64,000 bases of DNA from Bigelowiella natans CCMP2755 (taxonomy: Eukaryota > Cercozoa > Chlorarachniophyceae). The stretch covers positions 38,501 through 102,500 of the forward strand of contig ADNK01000313.1 in NCBI GenBank assembly GCA_000320545.1, written 5' to 3'. Position 1 is the first letter of the stretch, and each line of letters opens with the position of its first letter. Position numbers and translations under genes: made by a program. The notes beneath the pieces are model-generated. The model did not search any database, had not been told where the DNA came from, and saw only the letters and a list, made by a program, of their open reading frames with translations. Below, piece by piece: positions 1 to 12,012 of the stretch.

Positions 1-152
1 AATCAGAAGTCAGCGGACATCATTGAACAACTGATAAAGTATGGTTAATAGATAGTATTTTTCAATTTAGAAATTGATTTCTCCTTACAAATCATACAAC
101 AGATCGTACGATGGCTTGTCGTCTTGTGCTGAAGCGACGAGTACGACGACTC

Positions 153-187
<35 letters not shown>

Positions 188-363
188 GCATTCATCGTGT
201 CTCAGCCACCACATATGTGTTAGTGTGGCAGACATAAGCCAACTTGACAAAAATAACAATAGCGAAATCGTTTCGTAGACTTCCAAGTGTTAATTTTTGT
301 TCTCATAATACAATATTTTAAATCATCCTCAACCACATCGGCGCAATGTTGGAATAAAAATAG

Positions 364-1415
364 AGAAATCATTAAGCAAGAGAAGACAGAATCGGAAAAG
401 AAAGGCTAAAAAGGACTCAAAACGACACCAAAGCAATGAAAACGTAAAATGAATAGATCTGCTGAAGTGGGTAATAGAGCTTAATAATAACATCGAACTA
501 TATTCAGGACCTTAAGGATGATGATGACAGAGACGACGACGATGATGCAGAAGCAGAAGAAGGTCGATATATGAAACTAACATAGGAGCATGATGCTGAT
601 CATGGATTATATGGGTTTTATTATTTTCGTTCCATTTGCTGCTTGCTGACCGGGGGGAATAAACGTCCACTGTATATGTCAACAAGCCTGTTAATTATTC
701 AGGTCTACTGGCGACTGTCTATGATATTGACGACGAGGTAATAGTAGTAGTTGTAGTTGTGTACTCCTCTTGTTCTGACAATTCGTAGTAACAATTTTAT
801 CTGACAAACACTATATTGCTAAGGTTAACGTCAAGGCAGTCAAGAAAACTTTGCAGGAAATCATCAATACATTTATTATATAACAGCCTAGAATATTATT
901 TCCTAATTTGATGTATGCATATATGCCTCCTTTTGGTACTTCCCTCTCATCACAGAGTCCGGACAAATGGGTGTGTTCAAAATGTGACGACGGATTTGAT
1001 CCAAGAATTTGTCTGCAGGTATGTGATAATAACAATTAGTAGACCATTTTTATTATGTGATTCTATGATTTACGCGCCAACTTCAATTACACTGGAATAT
1101 GCTGTACCCACGTTCCCTTTTTGTCTGAAAAATCACCGCTGCATGTATCTTGATAGACTGGAAAATGTTTCTGCGTCAAGTGCTCTAAAAGCCATGCGTC
1201 AAAGGTAGTAAGAAAGTAAACACCACTAGTTAACAAACACTAACTACTGTTTTTCAATACAGCTAATATGTGCAAAGGTAGTGGTATTAGTCTGTAAGAT
1301 ATCCTCTGATGACGGTCGAATAAACTCAGCATTTTGAGTTGACATCCTCTGATGACGGTCGAATAAACTTAGCATTTTGAGTTACTACTCACTATTATTT
1401 TCTCTGCTTCTTCTT

Positions 1416-1449
<34 letters not shown>

Positions 1450-1627
1450 CACTTACAGAAAGGAAATGGACAACGTGGTTTATTTCTTGTAGTCAACACA
1501 GAAGATGCCAAGGTATGTATGTATGTGTGTATGTATGTATACGAGAGCAGCGACAACTACAATTATCCCAAGTAAAAGTATCACTAGCAGCACCTTGCCA
1601 GCGTAACAGATTTTAGATATACACATG

Positions 1628-1676
<49 letters not shown>

Positions 1677-2791
1677 TTCCTGGAGCGTGAGTTATTATTA
1701 CTACATTACGCAATACCACTAGAGTTATTATTACTGCATTATGCAATAATACTAGTTTGAAAGCAGCACAGTACTACTAACTACATCAAAGGTTGAATCG
1801 ATTGGAAAGAATAATAAATTCACTTTCATCAACGAAAGCAGCCAAAGCATTAAAGAGATAAGGTGTTACTTACGTATTTTATAGTTAAGATGAATATAGA
1901 TGGATAGAGAACATATTAGTCGGTGGACAACCATAATTATCTTGTGTTTGTATGTTGGTGCATGTATGTAAATGGTGAGTAAACATTCTTTGGTGATGAC
2001 GTACTATATTAATAGTGACGCTGATGGTAATTGCACATGTGTGCTTATTGAAGGCAACTAATAATAGCACTAATAATAAAGATTTGTGATTCGGTCAATC
2101 TTAACAGCAGTTATGACATCATAACGATTTGATTAGATCCATGCTACAAGATTTAAGATGTGACGTTGGTAGTATTACACTATGTAGTAGTCATAGTCGT
2201 TATAATAGATAAATGAAGAGACCTACTCCAGCTCTACACCATATGATAGCATTATAGCCGTAATAATAATAATAATAATAATAATAGGGTTGGTTGCTTT
2301 GTTCATAGATAAATGAATAGACCTACACCTGCACTACACTATGATGACTGCTGGCTTGTTTGCTGCCCATTGTATCATGAATAATGCTATTTTACTCTTA
2401 TCTTTTTTCCTCTTAATCAAGGCCAACAATACGAGGAAAAAATAAGCTCTTTGTCTTCAAGAACCAAGAAAGGAGCAAGTGGAAAGGCGAAAAGGGGGGG
2501 CAGCAGGAGAAATATGATAAATCAAAATCTGGATGGTGAAGGAGGAGGAGTAGGAGTAGAGACTCCTGAATCTATTCAAAAAAGGAGGTTTAAAATCCAC
2601 GCTGATGCCCCTCTCCCTGCTCTTTTAATCTCTGCTCCCTTTCCTCTGCACGATGATGCCTAACCCCCCTCCTTTTTTAATCTCTGCTTCCTGTCCTTTC
2701 CTCTGCAGCACGAATTTGTAAAAAGAATTAAGTACGTAGTAGCATTTCGATATTCGATATTGATCTCTGAGAGATAAGGAGACAATTTAAA

Positions 2792-2822
<31 letters not shown>

Positions 2823-2891
2823 TTGTAGCACTAGTAGTAGTGCGGCTGATTATCAAGGGTAAATTGTTATGAATCATTGCAACAATGTGAC

Positions 2892-2928
<37 letters not shown>

Positions 2929-3144
2929 CAGTGCAAGGTTTCTGCAGATGGTGCAAACAGGATTCCTTAGCCGCAAAAATAGATACAAGCGCAAAGAAGA
3001 GGTAGTATTAGTAGTAGTAGTAGTAGTAGTAGTAGTGTCAACAATCTACATCATAATGTCGAATATCATGAAAATTATTGCTGTTGGTAATGTTGGTTGC
3101 AAAGCCGGTAGCTATATGGTAATGATGTATGTAATATGTGTTAT

Positions 3145-3175
<31 letters not shown>

Positions 3176-4989
3176 TTAGGACTTGATGCTGACTGCTATA
3201 AGAAGATGGACAGGACGTACTACTATCAAGTACTGCTCCTGATGATGATGATGATGATTAAACACCGACATGGGATTATGGGATTATGGGATTATGGGAT
3301 TGGATCATAAATTAGGATATAAAAGAGTATGGGCACGAAGAAGCACAAAATATGTGCTGCCGGGAATATATGCTACTTCTTATATCCTATCCACACCACT
3401 AATACTAATACTAATACCACTTCTGCTACTACGGGAACAATTACTATGCTAATTTATCGTTCTAGAATTCTTATTTTTTGACTCTCTTTCCACATCCTGA
3501 GACGACGACATCAATGACGACATTGACTACTACTACTACTTCTTATACTCATACTCATACTACTACTACTACTACTACTACTACTACCACTTTTTCTGAT
3601 ACTATTGGTTCACCATCTTACTACTACCATTAAGGTGCTTCAAGGCATGGAAGACATTTAAAGAGCAACAGCGAAAATCTGATGGCAAAGAAAATGAAGA
3701 TGATATGGAGGTAGTGGTGGAAGAAGAAGAAGAAGAAGTAGTAGTAGTAGTCGTAGGGAGTAGTAATCGTCCTAGTCGTATTTTTAACTTGTTGACTTGT
3801 TCTTCTTCGCAAATTGTTTCTTTTGTCATTGCAAAAGAAGAAAAAGAAATAGTAGTAGAAAGTAGTGGTAGTGACATTATGCAATAGCATTACTAGTTTA
3901 AAAAACGACGTCTACGAGCTCGTCGTCGTTTATACTAATTTGATGCCTACTACTGGCGATATATTTCGGCTGCTGCGTGCATTGCTTAATCGCTGTCTTC
4001 TTCTTGATGCACAACAACACTTAGTAGTGAGTGTTTGTTTGTTTGTTTGTTTGTTGTCTTAGTAATGTAAGAATGCATGCATCCCCCCTCCCCCTTCTGA
4101 CAACTAAGACTGTCTTTTTTATTGTATGTAATAAGATGGTTGGTATAGAATTTGTAATCCTGCTCCTCCAATTAAACAGCTACTGTTGCAACAATAGCAA
4201 TACTTACTTACTTTCTACTACCTATACTACTACCGATGATACTGTTGCAACAACAATAGCAATACTTACTTACTTTCTACTACCTATACTACTACCGATG
4301 ATGATACTGTTGCAACAACAATAGCAATACTTACTTACTTTCTACTACCTATACTACTACCGATGATACTGTTGCAACAATAGCAATACTTACTTACTTT
4401 CTACTACCTATACTACTACCGATGATACTACCACTCACTACCGTTACTACTACTACTACTACTTACTGCTGCTACGACGATTACAACAACAAGATTGAAC
4501 AAAGTGGTCAGAAGGAGGGCAGTTTGATCTTCCCAATGCTAAGAAGGTATTAGTTGTGTAAGTTGATAGATAATATCCATGAGATAGATGAGAAGGATGG
4601 TGATAAGGAGATAATAGGTCAGGGAGAGAATCGAGTGAATTAATCAATCAACTGTAATAATAAATGTAGGAACTTCAGTCTTGGGGCAAGTAGTGTGCTA
4701 CGGACTGCTATTACACACTCGGAAGGTTTGTTCTCGTACTACTACAACAACTACTACTACTACTACTATTCTGTTACTGCTCTCACCATGTAATAGTAAT
4801 AGTAGTAATAAGAGAGATTTCGAGCCTACTTTTCGTATCTGATTTTGGTATTCTTTGTTTGTTTGTTTGTTTGTTTATTTCTTCTTTCTTTCTTTCTTTC
4901 TTTCTTTCTTATAGGACGTGGATCTGCTCCTAGAAGAAGTGGAATTCCTGTTATGTGCCCGGGAAGGTGTAATGATAATAATAATGATA

Positions 4990-5025
<36 letters not shown>

Positions 5026-5442
5026 AGAAGATAAACGGCAGCAATAGCAGCATCTTTTGGGCTAATACAAGTATAAAGTTATATACTACTTATGTGTTCT
5101 ACATTTGAACGTCTATCTCGTCGTACATAATGTCCAACCACCTTATACCACCACAGTATGGTAACACCGATGCTGCTGCTTGCTGTTGTCGCTGTCGTTG
5201 TTCTTGTTATTCCAGATGCGGTTTAAGAAATCTTGGAAACACATGCTACATGAACGCTGTCATCCAGGTACGAGTGAATAGAAGTAGTAATAGTAGTAGA
5301 AGGAGCAGTAGCAGTATTAAGAAACTCCAACGAAGAAGAAGCAGCACCACCACCAGCAGTTTTTCGTCGTACATCGCGAATTGAATATTTGTGGTAACAA
5401 CAACCAATGTACACTAGTTTTTGTATGGTTTATTATTATTAC

Positions 5443-5475
<33 letters not shown>

Positions 5476-6081
5476 TGTAGGCTAATCACTACTACAACTA
5501 CTACCACTACTACTTACTACTGCTGTTGCTGGTGCTGCTTGCTGCGATTACTACTATTTAGGCCCTGTCGAGCTCTCCTGCTGTTCGAGACTTCTACATT
5601 CGGTGAGTCGTGACTTGTAGTAGTAGTACAAGTAACACTACATTAGGGGGTAAACAACAAATGACCACAATAACAACATTTAGTTCTATCATAGAATAGT
5701 AGTGGCCAATACACATATGATTATTGATGTCTTTCAATTGGCATTCATATACACTAGCGATAATGAAAAATGGATTATGATGCAGCACCATTCATTACTT
5801 TTTAACGTGTATTTCTCTGCTTGCAGCATCAGCCAAAATATCAAATCAAAAAGAAGCATTATTTAGTCCTCAATTTAAATAAATGATTGATAATGACGCG
5901 ATTAGTAGTGCAAAGTGCGATTAGCACTATAGTTGTGCTCGTCGTCGTTACGAGGATGAAAGTGATAGTTCTTATCTCTTCAAATTACAGTAGGAAGGAA
6001 GAAATGAAAAAGAAACAGAAGCAAATAACGTAATCAAACCCCCTCATTTCGATGTACAACCCCCTCATTTCGATGTACATA

Positions 6082-6123
<42 letters not shown>

Positions 6124-6475
6124 TATCTTCCTCCCTTTATTCTGCCATATGCTCTATGTTTTTAAAAAGGAAAAATCGGTCGAAACGAGGACGAGTTAAG
6201 AAATCTGGAAGTGCCCCAGCATCAAAACTTGAACAAGACGATAAGGATTCTCTATCTGAATGCTTAACTGAAGTAAGTGATATAAACAACATAGAGGAAT
6301 ATTTATCATATGTCACATGCTGCTGCATTTGTGTTTCTATTGTATTGTTATAATGATGATTATTATGAATTATGATCGCTATTATCATCCAGATCCTTCA
6401 GTCCATCTGGAGTGGAAAACGTGTGGTCATAATATGCTGCTTTTTATTACCACTTCTCGTGGAACTATGATACGA

Positions 6476-6511
<36 letters not shown>

Positions 6512-7447
6512 AAATGTTACATGTGGTATTATTTCTTCTATACAGTCTTCTTCCTCTTTTCAGTTGCCTGTATCTTGATACATAATTTAAAAAATAATCT
6601 TGAAGAAGATGTAAAGGAGAGCTGCTATGCCCCTTTGCTACTACGTTTATTTAGATATAATTAGGATACATCTTAGTGTCATTCATACTTCTTGTAAACA
6701 ATCTCCTACACACACACAATGGTAGTCTAATTTCCATCCTCTCCCTCATCATTACAGATCTTCACTGCTGATGATCTTTTAAAACTTGTTTGGGAAAAAG
6801 CACCCAGGGTTGTGTTGTATGCTAATCAGTTGTGAAAATTGGATTATAAATGATAAAAATAATGACAATGATGATAGTAATGATGATAGTAATGATGATA
6901 ATCAAACATGATGATGATAATGAAACATATGCTGCCAAAAGTTTCCTTTAGTGAGTGCTGTCATCAGTAGTCTTCTGCATGAGAGCAACAACGGCATCAT
7001 CATCATATGAAGGAGTGAATGAACATACGACGATGATCATCTATTTTCTTTTCAGTTCCGAGGATTTAAGCAACAAGATGCTCAAGAATTCCTCCTATTT
7101 TTACTCAACGAGGTACGTACTACTAATAGGACAGAGGCGTCTACCCTCCTCGCCATCATCATTTTTGTAGTTGTTGGTAGTATTTGTGGCCAATGTAGTT
7201 GCCATTCCGCTGATTATAGTGCGATGATTATCATAAATTATTACGTGACGACGACGACGACTACGAGCATTTTCCATTAGAATGTTATAAATCTATTTGA
7301 GAATATTCCAAGTATTTTCTGCCTTACTGTTGTTTAAGTGCCAGTAGCAGCAGCACCCACAAAGATTATTTGTATTGCAATCATAAAAGACTACTGGTGT
7401 GTGTATCCTCAGCAACAGTTATGTTGCTTATTTCGCACAGGATATAC

Positions 7448-7487
<40 letters not shown>

Positions 7488-9653
7488 CTTGAAACCGAGT
7501 ACGTTCAGTCGCATCCTCTTGCACAAACACGGACAAAGAAATTGGGGATCTGCAACTACTATTTCGGCCTCACTTTTTGCAAGTATTACTATGCTTCTTC
7601 GCTGCTACTCGTGCCCCCCCTCCCCCTCATATCATCATCATCATCCTATCCTACTACTACTGCTGCTACTACTGCTATTACTACCAAGATTTGGGTTTAA
7701 TTCGAAGCGTTAAACGAACTCACTTGCATTTGCATCGTCGTATTTACAATTTTATTGCTCCCTGCTGTCTTCTTTCTTATCTCTAAATGATGCGTGGATG
7801 TATATGTGTATGTTGTTGTTGTTGTTGTTGTTTAGCATGATAAAATGCGATTCAGGGCACTTGTCAGAGTCTGGAGGTAGTAGGAATGTAGGCTATTTGG
7901 TAGCACCTGGTGAAGAATATAATCATCGGTTTCAGAGTAAAGAAAGAGATGACAATAAAGAGGAATAATGATGATGATGTATAAGGGTGTGTGTGTGTGT
8001 GTTTCTTTCTTTCTTCTTCTGGCCATAGCCATATTTGTTGTTCACTGTAAGCAAGTAAGTAATATTGGTCTCATTCATTCTTTTTGCAAATCACGTAGTC
8101 ATATGATGATGGTTTTTTTTGTTGGTGGTGGTTTGATCCTTTTTTTGCATCAAATCCCATGATTCTTCCCTCATTGATTATCATTATCACTGTTTTGTTG
8201 GTAGGTGACCTGAATCTCGTGTTAAGTTTAGTCATCAAATCATCCAATACTGGCAGCATTGGTGCTTCTAAGAATAACAGCGGTATTGCCTCTGTGTACC
8301 CATCATTATTATCATCATTGGTGGTCATCATCATCATTATATTATTGCAGCAAATATGCAGATATTATGGTATATATACATCTTCATCACGGTCAAGTGC
8401 GCTCTTATTTTTCTTTATGTGTCATTTTACGATGAGTCTGCAACACGCACACACACTCACACACACATGCATTTTATGATGACTCTGCAACACGCACACA
8501 CACATGCACACACACACATGCATTTTATGAGGAGTCTGCAACACGCACACACACGCACACACACTCACACACACACATGCATTTTATGATGAGTCTGCAA
8601 CACGCACACACACTCACACACACATGCACACACACACGCACACCATAACTGATAACAAATAGGAATGGGAGGAGGAGGAGGAGGAGGAGGAGGAGGAAGA
8701 CGCCGAAAACGTGCACGGAGATTACATGGAAGCAGTGGTGCAAATGAGCGATTCTCTCTGGAAGAATGTCTCGAGGCGAATTTAAGAGCTATTTCCGAAT
8801 TGAACGGAACGAATAAGTTGTTGTAGAAGCTAATGTTGCTTCATCACTGACAATCACTGTGTTTATGATGATGATGATAGTTTTGTCTTCTTCGGTAACA
8901 AAATACGAACATCGAGTGTCTTTTTTCTCTTTCTCCTGATAGTAATATTATTAATAATAATAATAATAATAATAATAACTTGTTCGTTTAGGTATCGATG
9001 CGAAAAGTGCAAAGATCGAGTTAATGCGACCTCTCAATCTGGACTCAAAACACTTCCGAAGCAAGTTGCTGATTAGATTTGTGTTCTTCCTCTTCTTCCT
9101 GCCACGACGACTACTACTATTGCTGCTGCTGCTGCTACTACTATTGCATCTCACTGCAAACTAGTGATACTACTACTCCATCATCCTTGATTCATTTTAC
9201 TCAGTGTTTAATTATTCACCTGGTGAGGGGGGAAATCTCTCCCACATCCTTCAAGCTATTCAAAAATCAGGTAATGAGTTCTTGTAAAAACATCAACATC
9301 ACACTACTTACTAGTAGAAGTAGTATTATAAAGCAAAAGAATGTGTTCGTAGAACATCTGTACCCCTCCTTCCTATAATAACCATAATATCCCGTTGTCT
9401 GCCTTTTTCATCATGAGCATCATCATTATCATTATCATTATCAGGCACATGTATCGTTTCCATTAGAGGGCTTGGATATGACAAAGTACTACTAGTAGTA
9501 GTAGTAGTAGTAGTAATAATAGATTGCTATTCTTGCACCACCACCACCACCATCACCACCATCTATCACCATCATCAATCAGCAGGGTTGGAGGAGGAGG
9601 AGGAGGAGGAGGAGGAGGGGGGGGGGGCACCATCAAACTACATCATATGCTGC

Positions 9654-9692
<39 letters not shown>

Positions 9693-10904
9693 TAGTATCT
9701 ACGGTGTGTGTCATCTATGAATGCGTATGGACGTGCATTAATAATACACAGTTGGTTGTTTTTCTCCTCCTCCTTTCGTTGTTAGTTATCATCAGTTGAA
9801 TGATGATTATGGTGATGACAGATAATAACATATGAACACAACCAAAACATAATTAGTTATCTCCACGAAGACGAAGATCATCTGCATAAGAAGAAGAAGA
9901 AAGAAGCATTAATGCGACAACAACATGGTAGTAACAGTAATGCCAATAACAACGTACGTAGTAGTAGCAGTGAGACCAATGACAACAACGACGATGTCGG
10001 TGGTGGTGGTGGTGGTGGTAGTAGAAAATTCATGATGGAATCACATACGGCATCCATAAGCAACACACTTACAAATACATAAAACCCACGCACAAACACC
10101 TCATAATATGTACTAAGTTAGATATGAATTGTAATCATTCAAGCTCTCTATTCTCTCCCAATCTCTCATCCTTTTGCTTTTCTTTCCGCTCCTTTTTTTT
10201 TTAGTCCCAAATCTACAACAACACGAGCAACAGCCCCTGGAAATGGAGGGGGGGGAAGATGATGAAGAAGAAGATGAAGAGAGGACGGAAGTAAGTTGTA
10301 GTAGTAGTAGTAAGAGGTGGCAACGAATAATAGTGTTAAACGTCGTCGTTTTGCTCTAGCCCAGGCAGCACCGCCTATACTACATTAGACGTGTGACGCA
10401 TTCATTGTTCTTGTTTCGAATCATCATCAAGCAAGCAATCAATGAATCAATGAATGATTGTAATTAGAAGTTCATCTACGACCTCACTGGAGTTGTCAAT
10501 CATCATGGGAGAGGACTCAATCAGGTAGAATTATCATTTCAACGATGATGGTGATGGTGATGATGATGATGATGATGATGATGATTCTACAGATATGCAT
10601 GCATGCAATTTAACATCTAACATTTCATGGCCAGTAAACACAGTATTGCTAATAATAATGATATTATTATTATTATAATTTTGATCATCATCTATCTTTT
10701 GGTGGTATGAAATTGATCATCATCTATCTTTTTGTGGTATGATATCGATCATTATTCCTCAGGGTCATTTCACCTCTTACGGCTACAACGAACAGCAAGG
10801 TAGATTCTTTGTAACTTATCCATTTAACCATGTATTGATTTGAGGAGGACTTCTAGGATGCAGGGACGAAACCATCATATGATATCCCCCCCATCCCCTC
10901 TCCC

Positions 10905-10947
<43 letters not shown>

Positions 10948-11224
10948 TGTGTGTGTGCGTGTTTGGGGGTGCTATGCTATCGGATCTTAAAAGTGGATGT
11001 ACAAGAGATAATGATGCAATATATACTATTCGATTAAGTGGATGTACAAGAGATAATGATGCAATATATACTATTCGATTTTTCCACTATCTCTCATCTT
11101 CTATGACCATCTCTCATCTGTGGTCATTATCATCACCATCTCTCATCATCTCTAATCTATCATCAGAGACATGGTTTTGCTTTAATGATAGAAAGGTAGT
11201 AGGAGGAGGAGGAAGAAGAGGGGG

Positions 11225-11261
<37 letters not shown>

Positions 11262-11871
11262 GGAAGCTGCTGCTACAAGCAGCATTAAAGCAGCAGTAAT
11301 TTGATAAGATTTAAATTCTGCTACAAATTTAAGCAACAAGTAGCATTTAATAATTTGATAAAATTAAAGTATCTGTTTATATTAAATCGTCGTCGTTTTT
11401 GCTTCTTCTTCTTCTTCTTCTTCTTCTTCTTCTTCTTGTTCTATCATGTCATCAGGTGACCGTTGCTTCAGCTGAGGAGGTAGACAAATCGCTACTTTTG
11501 CTGCTGATTCTGCTGCTGCCCCAACTGATAATGAACACAGATGAGGAGAGAGAGAAAAACTATTCATCGCCAAATACAGGAAGCAATTCATAATTCGGTC
11601 GTTGTTATGTGCTGCAGGAGGACAATGACGACGGTGAAGATAGTATAGATGATGATAAGATATCATTTATTTTCAGGTTTCAAGATCGCAAGCTTATTTG
11701 CTAATATATGAACGACGCTGGAGCAAAATAAAACAGCTTGGTATTTAACGAAACAGCATTCTTCTTAATAGTCATTTATATTACCAAGTGAGAGAGAGAC
11801 GGACAGTTCTTCCAAAATTCTATAAAATTCATGCACGTGCGTGCGCGCGCGCACACACACACAATTATATA

Positions 11872-11911
<40 letters not shown>

Positions 11912-12012
11912 CAATGTTTAACATCTTCACAGTTCCCGAAATGTTGAATTATGTAGGTGGTGGTCGTTGCGAAGCTAGTCTTATCGAGCAACTTGAGGCA
12001 GCTTCAGAATAA
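364..12012 (+). CDS. Zinc-finger ubiquitin-specific protease (USP family deubiquitinase)
   Basis: Cleaves ubiquitin from proteins (peptidase C19). Chained exons: 364-443, 511-564, 703-737, 956-1018, 1157-1204, 1459-1516, 2932-3001, 3635-3710, 4523-4558, 4670-4725, 4915-4966, 5216-5267, 5562-5602, ~6171-6270, 6393-6425, 6758-6808, 7056-7112, 7488-7582, 7836-7876, 8205-8282, 8663-8816, 8992-9064, 9205-9270, 9445-9485, 9857-9927, 10205-10290, 10468-10524, 10763-10799, 11167-11195, 11456-11479, 11677-11740, 11933-12012. A basic then acidic N-terminus precedes a UBP-type zinc finger (WVCSKC, CFCVKC, SHASK, CRWCKQ). The catalytic Cys box is GLRNLGNTCYMNAVIQ, followed by QQDAQEF, SLEECLEANL, YRCEKCKD, the His box GHFTSYGYNEQQ, the Asn/Asp motif WFCFNDRKV and AYLLIYERRW. 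All splice phases agree. If the last intron is not spliced, a stop follows at 11746-11748. The N-terminus may begin near 111 (peptide MACRLVLKRR); the 5' end is unresolved. Closest in layout to USP3/USP16/USP22-like enzymes by zinc finger plus catalytic domain; the exact orthologue is not assigned. Confidence 0.88.
1294..1381. repeat. Two-copy direct repeat, about 41 bp
   Basis: The segment beginning TATCCTCTGATGACGGTC is repeated immediately with one or two changes and ends CAGCATTTTGAGTT / TAGCATTTTGAGTT. It lies inside a USP intron. Confidence 0.85.
1631..1673. repeat. (TA)n microsatellite in a USP intron
   Basis: About 20 uninterrupted TA units between the exon ending at 1516 and the exon starting at 2932. 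Similar (TA)n tracts recur at 6081-6119, 6478-6510, 7455-7484, 11873-11910, 13677-13707, 15783-15814, 21028-21066, 23836-23868, 33638-33668, 35388-35420, 41974-42022 and 43985-44082. Confidence 0.95.
4181..4430. repeat. Tandem minisatellite, four copies of a unit of about 75-85 bp
   Basis: The unit contains TGTTGCAACAATAGCAATAC, then ACTTACTTTCTACTACC and TATACTACTACCGATGATAC. It occurs four times, with small length differences from extra CAA or GAT triplets. It lies in the USP intron between exons 3635-3710 and 4523-4558. Confidence 0.9.
8440..8645. repeat. Tandem repeat mixing ATTTTATGATGA and (CA)n blocks
   Basis: At least four degenerate copies of a unit joining GCATTTTATGAxGAxTCTGC, AACACGCACACACAC and CACACATGCA. 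It lies in the intron just before the USP exon at 8663. Confidence 0.85.
9530..9692. repeat. Adjacent CAC, GGA and CTG trinucleotide tracts
   Basis: (CAC)n at about 9535-9560, (GGA)n running into poly-G at about 9588-9627, and (CTG)n at about 9655-9690, all within one USP intron. Three different triplet repeats stand within 160 bases. Confidence 0.9.
10979..11080. repeat. Two-copy direct repeat, about 45 bp
   Basis: The sequence AGTGGATGTACAAGAGATAA through ATATACTATTCGATT occurs twice in a row within a USP intron. A second duplication (TTGATCATCATCTATCTTTT...) lies upstream at about 10680-10745. Confidence 0.85.

Larger units (their letters stand above)
956..3001 (+). other. UBP-type zinc-finger region of the USP gene (four exons)
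   Basis: Four phase-matched exons give the spaced pairs WVCSKC, CFCVKC and CRWCKQ plus a His in SHASK and a hydrophobic FLVVNTEDAK strand. This is the order of ligands in ubiquitin-binding UBP fingers, though shorter than usual. The third exon is read with the second GT (1517) rather than the first (1513), because only that phase joins the CRWCKQ frame. The assignment is an inference from spacing, not a profile match. Confidence 0.55.

Noticed and set aside
2451-2663. Possible Ser/Lys-rich exon SLSSRTKKGASGKAKRGGS in the USP gene
   Set aside because: Open and preceded by an acceptor, but no phase links it to both neighbours without losing the CRWCKQ zinc-finger half. It is left out of the model, though an alternative exon is possible.
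4845-5108. Cys/Phe-rich plus-strand frame with FVCLFVCLFLLSFFLS
   Set aside because: It is translation of (TTTG)n and (CTTT)n microsatellites around the USP exon at 4,915.
7338-7786. Overlapping frames with YIYIYIY and CCYYCYYY
   Set aside because: Simple-repeat translation. Only 7,488-7,582 is kept, because it fits the USP chain and reads NYYFGLTFC before KCDSGH.
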